This document shows, in pieces, positions 58,385 to 64,000 of a stretch of 64,000 nt of DNA. The notes under the pieces were generated by a model. The model worked only from the letters and a program-made list of their open reading frames with translations, was not told where the DNA came from and ran no database searches. The stretch spans positions 186,001-250,000 of the forward strand of contig JBAIAA010000076.1 in NCBI GenBank assembly GCA_037893245.1, in the 5' to 3' direction. A program made the translations under genes and the position numbers. The DNA is from Crossaster papposus. Taxonomy: Eukaryota; Echinodermata; Asteroidea; Velatida; Solasteridae. Numbering within the stretch: the first letter of the stretch is position 1; each line of letters begins with the position of its first letter.

Positions 58385-59505
58385 CATTTGGATGGTGGGT
58401 TGAGAATGCGGTAACACCTGAAACGCGTTTTTAAATCAATCGACAAAGAACAACCTTTTCATCGAGAAAAAATAGCTTTGCGCCTCCATTGCCCAAACTA
58501 AAATAAACCATCCTTGCAAATTGCTTTTCTAAAATGTATTTACTGGGTACAGGGTTCTGAATTTTTTTATCTGCCAGTGATGTTCTTTGAAGTGTACACA
58601 ACTGCTTTGTGTGAGTGACATTGCTCCGTTCGAAAATAACCTCCTATATAAAAAGTGGTGCATTCTATTCACAGCATATTGCTCAACCCGGGGTTTACCA
58701 GTTTTCTTTGACTAGATGAATACAGGGTGTCCAATAATAGGGTGCATATATCTAGCCTAATTAAAGCCATGGGGAAACCGTGTAAAATCAACAACGTTCA
58801 GGGCCAAGTTTCATGCAAACCGACATCACTGGGGTTTTCCAAACAACGATCAGATTATTGCCTTGGTCTTTATCTTACCATTTCTTTTCAATTGTTGGTG
58901 GGTTAGCCAATTGCATTTTGTTATATTCACACCAAAAGAAACTCGTGTCCCGAGCACTGGCACAGCTTTTTAACAAATGGCACCGTTCCACGTTCTCGGG
59001 CATGATTACAGGCCCGTACGCAGGATTTTTTTTATGGGGGGGGGGGGGGGGGGGGGCGAATTTGTACTTGATGGGACCAACAATGAAACGATTTGTTTTC
59101 GTGTGTCAGTACCGTTATTTCTACATCAAAATACCATTATTTATCCCAGAAAATGTGGCCCTTTTGGTAATTAAAAAAAAAAAAAATTATGACCCATTTC
59201 CAACCGTAATTTTACCAAGTCTGCCGTCAGATTGAAGCCCCCAAACCAGGGAGTTGATTATAGACTTATTTACACAATCCCACCATTTTTTTTAAAACCA
59301 ACTACGGCCTCCTTTAAAAATAAACCCAAAATGCAAGTTTTACCGCCGACTCGCGTAAAAATTCTCACTTCAATTAGTGTGGTGTACCCACAAGATACAG
59401 GTATTATATGAAACACTGCCGATTCATTCAAATACGGAAGTGTTAAAGGGGCTCTAAACTGAGGTCCTGAAATCCCCGAAAATGTTATGTTTTTGATTGT
59501 TTATT
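58385..59505. other. No gene seen; G run at 59037-59056
   Basis: Spacer with a run of about 19 G after TTTTTTTATG, and an A run at 59174. No exon-like sequence. Confidence 0.35.
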
Positions 59506-60408
59506 CTATTTTAAACATGGTTGAAGAGGATAGGCTGAATCTCCAAGAAGGATTCCATCTCTGATGTGACCGTTTTCAAAGTCCTGATTTAGCCGGCATG
59601 TATTGCATACAAACGCATCATGGGTAGTCCCCGGCATCTTATTACAAGAATAGTGAATTTTAGCTGGCGGTTGCAAATTTCTCGAACAAGTTAATTGCAT
59701 GATACCGCTTCCGACATACAAATGCATCTTCATTCTGACTGGGAGCATGGATACTAAGCTACCATCAAGGCAACCAAGCACATTTGGTATGCGGTGTCTG
59801 TCTCTCTCAAAGAAACCCTCCTTGACGGTTTGTTGATCTCTTTGCAGCCGAGGGAACTTAATCAACTCCTGACTTTTGTTCGCAACAGCAGCCGACACCC
59901 GTGTTACAATCCGGGACACCAAGGCCCGACTGATTCCAGTTAGGTCTCCGCTAACAAATTGAACATTCCCAGTTGAATAATAGCGAAGTGCGCACAGTAT
60001 ACACAGTAGACTTGCTGGTATGGCATGAGACCGTTGTGTCGGATGTTTAATATCAGTTTCAATCAAATTAATGACCTCCAGAATGACATGGCGAAGCATC
60101 CGAAATTGCTTTTTAAAATCAACGTCATCATACTGTTCGAGAGGATTTATCATATCGCGAAAAATCCTAATCCTGCGAAGATTTCTTCGCATAGCCGCGT
60201 CTACAGCAAGCAATAGCGCCATTTTCTCCCGTCCAATCTGCGAAATTATCCTATTAGCGTTGCAGATTGCGTCCTTGCTAAAATAGCGCCGCAAGCCCGC
60301 AAACGCTTGCGTTCCTTTTGTGAATAAGGCCTCTGGTTTGTATACCCCATCTGTTGTCGGCACTGACCGCCGCAGAGAGGCCGAACCGAACACACAGTCG
60401 TGAACCAC
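59506..60408 (-). pseudogene. HARBI1-like (PIF/Harbinger) transposase, C-terminally truncated
   Basis: 300-codon open frame. The natural start is probably Met63 (MALLLAVDAAMRRNLRR). The middle shows the family pattern: CALRYYSTGNVQFVSGDLTG, SRALVSRIVTRVSAAV, then the first catalytic block GCLDGSLVSM (Asp215), MPGTTHDAFV in place of the usual pre-catalytic PGSTHD, and LLGDSAYPLQP (Asp290). It stops at residue 300, before the third catalytic acid, so it cannot be an active nuclease as it stands. Unrelated in detail to the 42-kb Harbinger. Confidence 0.87.
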
Positions 60409-61270
60409 ATAACGACCGAGGATCCCCTATTGTGTTTTCCTTTATTTCTGTACTATAACCTAACCCTATTACCTAGCGCTTATACCCGAACGATCGAGGA
60501 CCGAATTCGAACAAGCAAACCGTCCTTCGTCTGTTGTGTTTCGATCCTCGATCGTAATACGATACAAGAGCACGCGTAGACAGCAGAGGGGCAGCGACGC
60601 CAGTCGTGTAACAGCCACACGACCGATTCAACAATTTCCCCGATTTTTCAGCACAGGTTTGGCGCCGCGGGAGCCGATGCCGCGGGAGCCTTTGTTGGAC
60701 AAACATTTTAGATAAACTTCCTCTTATACAAATGTATAGATAAATACAGCAGAACTGTGTTCAAATCGCATTAATCATTAATCTCATGTGCTCCAAGTTG
60801 GGAGTTAAAACTAGCAATCACTTTTTTAATTTCTTTTTTACGTTTTTCCATTTTACATGTACAAAACAGTACAATTACGAGCATGATTCAGAGGTGCCAA
60901 TCATATGGACATACATGTACTCATTTTAGTTGCCAAGGGCCTGCACAGAGAAAACTGCGATATGATCTGTATAAAAAAAAAAAATGACCAGTACCACATG
61001 TTAAGTATTTATCAAGTTTTAATATTTTTAAATTAGATCTAGATGCTAAACAGGCTTTGAATGACGAGAACCTCAGAGAAGTAGAAGATGAATAAATATA
61101 ATATGATAATTAGAATAATTCCAACATACATGTACATGTATATGAAGAACTAGCACAATCCACTTTTCAATGTCTTTTTCTTTAAGTATCACTGAAACTG
61201 CAGGTGTAAGTGTGAATGTTCACGTGGTACGTTCACCCCTTGTGCCCCCTACAAAATTAATCCTATAGTT
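60409..61270. other. No gene seen
   Basis: 60440-60710 holds paired CCGATCGAGG/CGATCCTCGATCG motifs, possibly a terminus of the transposon at 59506. The rest is AT-rich with no exon-like sequence. Confidence 0.4.
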
Positions 61271-61316
61271 ATGTCGCTGGGTCATATTAAACACTATATC
61301 CATTGCCAGTCAATCG

Positions 61317-62245
61317 TGGAGAGAAATGGAAGGGAGGTCACTCTCTTGTTGACACGTTACATGCTGCTTACGGAAAGAAATGGAAGGGAGGCCATTCTCC
61401 ATCACGGAGAGGAATGGAAAAGAGATCACTCTCAATCACGGAGAGGAATGGAAGGGAGGCCATTCTCCATCACGGAGAGGAAAGGAAGGGAGGTCACTCT
61501 CTTGTTGACACGTTGCATGCTGCTTACGGAGAGGAATGAAAGGGGGGTCACTCTCAATCACGGAGAGGAATGGAAGGGAGGTCACTCCCAATCACGGAGA
61601 GGAATGGAAAAGAGATCACTCTCAATCACGGAGAGGAATGGAAGGGAGGCCATTCTCCATCACGGAGAGGAAAGGAAGGGAGGTCACTCTCTTGTTGACA
61701 CGTTGCATGCTGCTTACGGAAAAGAATGGAAGGGAGGTCACTCCCCATCACGGAGAGGAATGAAAGGGAGGTCACTCTCCTTCACGGAGAGGAATGGAAG
61801 GGAGGTCACTCTCTTGTTGACGCGTTGCATGCTGCTTACGAAGAGGAATGGAAGGGGGGTCACTCTCAATCACGGAGAGGAATGGAAGGGAGGTCACTCC
61901 CTATCACGGAGAGGAATGGAAGGGAGGTCCCTCTCAATCACGGAGGGGAATGAACACGAGGTCACTTTCTTATTGACACATTGCATGCTGCTTATGGAGA
62001 GGAATGGAAGGGAAGTTACTCTCAATAGAAGGGAGGTCACTCTCTTGTTGACACGTTGCATGCTGCTTACGAAGAGGAATGGAAGAGAAGTTACTCTCAA
62101 TCCTGGAGGGGAATGGAAGGGAGGTCACTCTCTTGTTGACACGTTGCATGCTTCTTACGAAGAGGAATGGAAGAGAAGTTACTCTCAATCCTGGAGGGGA
62201 ATGGAAGGGAGGTCACTTTCTTGTTGACACGTTGCATGCTGCTTG
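61317..62245. repeat. Composite minisatellite carrying copies of the RECQL5 exon end
   Basis: Units of about 34 bp (CACGGAGAGGAATGGAAGG then GAGGTCACTCTCAAT) alternate with a block CTTGTTGACACGTTGCATGC then TGCTT, which occurs eight times (about 61341, 61500, 61690, 61813, 61970, 62042, 62132, 62220). On the minus strand that block reads KQHATCQQ, the end of the last RECQL5 coding exon. A 318-codon plus-strand frame is a by-product. Confidence 0.95.
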
Positions 62246-64000
62246 AAGTAGTCCTTGACAAGTTTCTTTGCTTTATCCTTCACTAATAAATAAATATTTA
62301 GGGAGAAACAAAAAAAGAGACGTTCAGAATGTAGATAAAGTACTAGTTGACAGAATAAATATTTCAATCTTTGAAAGATGGCCCCTAAACTCAGCCCATC
62401 GCCAGCTTTGGGCGATAATAAGTTTCAATGATAATTCAAACTTAAACTACATATAAGATAATTCACTTACACGGTCGTTTGGTGAGTGCACCATCCAGTG
62501 TTATCCGATGTGCAAGTCGTTTTGCAAGCATCTTAAACAAGTCCTAAATGAGAGGTACATTAATGAATTATGAGAGAGAAATTTAGAAATGACATGTAAT
62601 CATGATGATAAACACCTGTATAAAATACTAATACAAAAAAATATCAAAAGGATGGAGATGGTGGCAACTTGGGGAAGACAGAAATTGTTTAAAAATTCAA
62701 TATTTAACAACAGTGCTGAGAGTTAATACAGAGAAATGTATTACATGTACCAACCTTTGAGGCAAATTTGTTGTCTTTGTAATATGGGGTCAGCAACTTG
62801 ACCACAACATCTGCAGCCAACCGTCGGACATCTTTAACTGTTGAAGTTCCCTGCTTAACCTCTCTTGACTTCTCATTGTCTACTGTACTTGGGTCAAAGG
62901 TCACTGATCTCCTTGGATTGCTATCATCTGCACTTACGCTACCCAAGTTATTATCTTCAGAGTTTTTTGGATCTTGGCTTGAAAGTTTGGGCCTCTTGGA
63001 AAACTTAGGATGCTGTTAAGAGAGTAAGACAACATGCAAGTTACTTGCTTCAGCTGCTTTCGTAGGAGTATGTCTTAATTATTTCATGTCGTCATCAATT
63101 ATCCCCAAAACAGCCTCCAAACAAGTTTTGACAATTTTTTCCTTTCTTTTACCAGCCCTATATTTAGGGCGTCATTTCCTTATTGCTAACAAAGAAAAGT
63201 TCTGCCCGTTATTTAGTACATGTACTAATAAAAAACATTAACCGATGGAGGTTTATCTGATAGAGGCTTCTGTTCAATGAAATAGTACACTATGAGGATT
63301 AAACCATAAATCTGTACCTACTTTAAGTGTTGAATCAGTGGTTCTCTTTCTGCTTGACGACTTCATCAAGTCACTGCCATCACCATCAATACTGTTAATA
63401 AAAAGTAGAAAATAAACCAAATTGATGTTCGTATGCTTAGAGGAACTACAGGAATTCTGAACCCCCCCCCAAGGGTGAATCAAATTTTAAGTCTTATAAC
63501 TGACAACTACATTGTTCCATTTCATAATTTGTTGCAAACTGCACATTCATCGACATAAAGATAAATTGTAATGTTTATCAAGCCTTACCTTATTACAGAT
63601 AATGCTAAATGTTCCTCATCTGGCATTTCCATGTTAGAAATTGAATATCCTCCGTCTTTACAGTCAGAAACACATTTTTCTGTTGAAAAGGAACTTCTCC
63701 TAAAAGGTTCAGCAAATTCCGAGATGGACAATGGATGAGATGATACACTAGACTCGTCATCTGAACAAACCAAGGTGGTTGCATCAGGTGTGCTTACTTG
63801 GTTCATCTTGACATTCCTCGAACAGGTGCCAGACACACTAGAGTTTGCACGGGGTGAATCCTTTATGCCAAACACACCAGAGTTTGTGCAGGGTGAATCC
63901 TTTATGCCACCACTATTAGCATTTATAGAATCATATTGATGCTCGTCATGTACAGGTTCCACATCTGTTTGACTGTCTTTAATTCTGCTGCTGGGTGATG
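62185..64000 (-). CDS. RECQL5: RecQ5-type DNA helicase, C-terminal part (SRI domain), runs off the window
   Basis: Exons in gene order: 64000 (edge)-63589, 63391-63322, 63012-62755, 62543-62471, 62282-62185; all phases agree. The first exons encode a serine/acid-rich linker with an internal repeat (GIKDSPCTNSGVF, GIKDSPRANSSVSG). The C-terminus is an SRI (Set2-Rpb1 interacting) domain: DVVVKLLTPYYKDNKFASK, LFKMLAKRLAHRI, then KDKAKKLVKDYFKQHATCQQ. In RECQL5 this module contacts phosphorylated RNA polymerase II, linking helicase activity to transcription-associated genome stability. SETD2 also has SRI, but the KFASK-x-LFK...ARxL and the C-terminal KxEA-like helix fit RECQL5 better. The stop (TGA at 62185) lies inside minisatellite sequence, so the last 8-10 residues are repeat-derived. 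The helicase domain lies outside the window. Confidence 0.88.

Noticed and set aside
61271..62227. 318-codon plus-strand frame
   Set aside because: It lies wholly in the minisatellite, opposite the RECQL5 strand, and simply repeats the 34-bp unit.

Overview
This is a eukaryotic window. Its genes have many exons with GT-AG introns. Long intronic and intergenic stretches are full of inverted-repeat transposons, tRNA-headed SINEs, minisatellites and long G runs. The gene content (PWP2, RECQL5, a C-type lectin/EGF/Ig membrane receptor, an alpha-kinase) fits an invertebrate metazoan. A marine invertebrate such as an echinoderm or another basal deuterostome is my guess; nothing here proves it.

Layout. 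1-5.2 kb: a 28-bp minisatellite and dispersed repeats, with no gene I can support. 5.2-8.3 kb (-): exons of an unidentified gene whose last four exons join in phase. 8.6-20.4 kb (-): PWP2, the U3 snoRNP/small-subunit processome WD40 protein. I placed sixteen exons with matching phases, but the C-terminal exons are not found. Its introns hold at least three MITE families, and one WD40 exon carries a tandem partial duplicate. 20.4-24.8 kb: a SINE, degenerate repeats and a 17-copy, 83-bp array. 24.9-31.4 kb (-): a complete 14-exon gene for a 513-residue type I membrane receptor (signal peptide, two C-type lectin domains, EGF, Ig, transmembrane helix, basic tail), laid out much like a selectin. 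31.5-42 kb: accessory DNA, with a foldback element, a 16-bp satellite open in three frames, two near-identical 783-bp tandem units, and two inverted copies of a hAT MITE.

42-49.7 kb: a PIF/Harbinger transposon (split transposase on +, second protein on -) carrying a nested 5'-truncated LINE. Next to it is a deleted sister copy that itself holds a third insertion. 49.9-52.2 kb: a long-terminal-inverted-repeat element. 54.2-55.1 kb (-): an intronless alpha-kinase with an N-myristoylation-type start. 57.6-58.4 kb: a hAT MITE with a perfect 8-bp target duplication. 59.5-60.4 kb (-): a truncated HARBI1-like transposase. 61.3-64 kb (-): the 3' end of RECQL5. Its SRI-domain last exon runs into a minisatellite that contains eight copies of that same exon end.

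The host genes do not form one pathway: ribosome biogenesis (PWP2), genome maintenance (RECQL5), glycan recognition (lectin receptor) and signalling (alpha-kinase). The most notable structures are the exon-seeded minisatellite in RECQL5, the selectin-like receptor with the 83-bp array at its 3' end, the WD40-exon duplication, and the tip-to-tip and nested transposon insertions.
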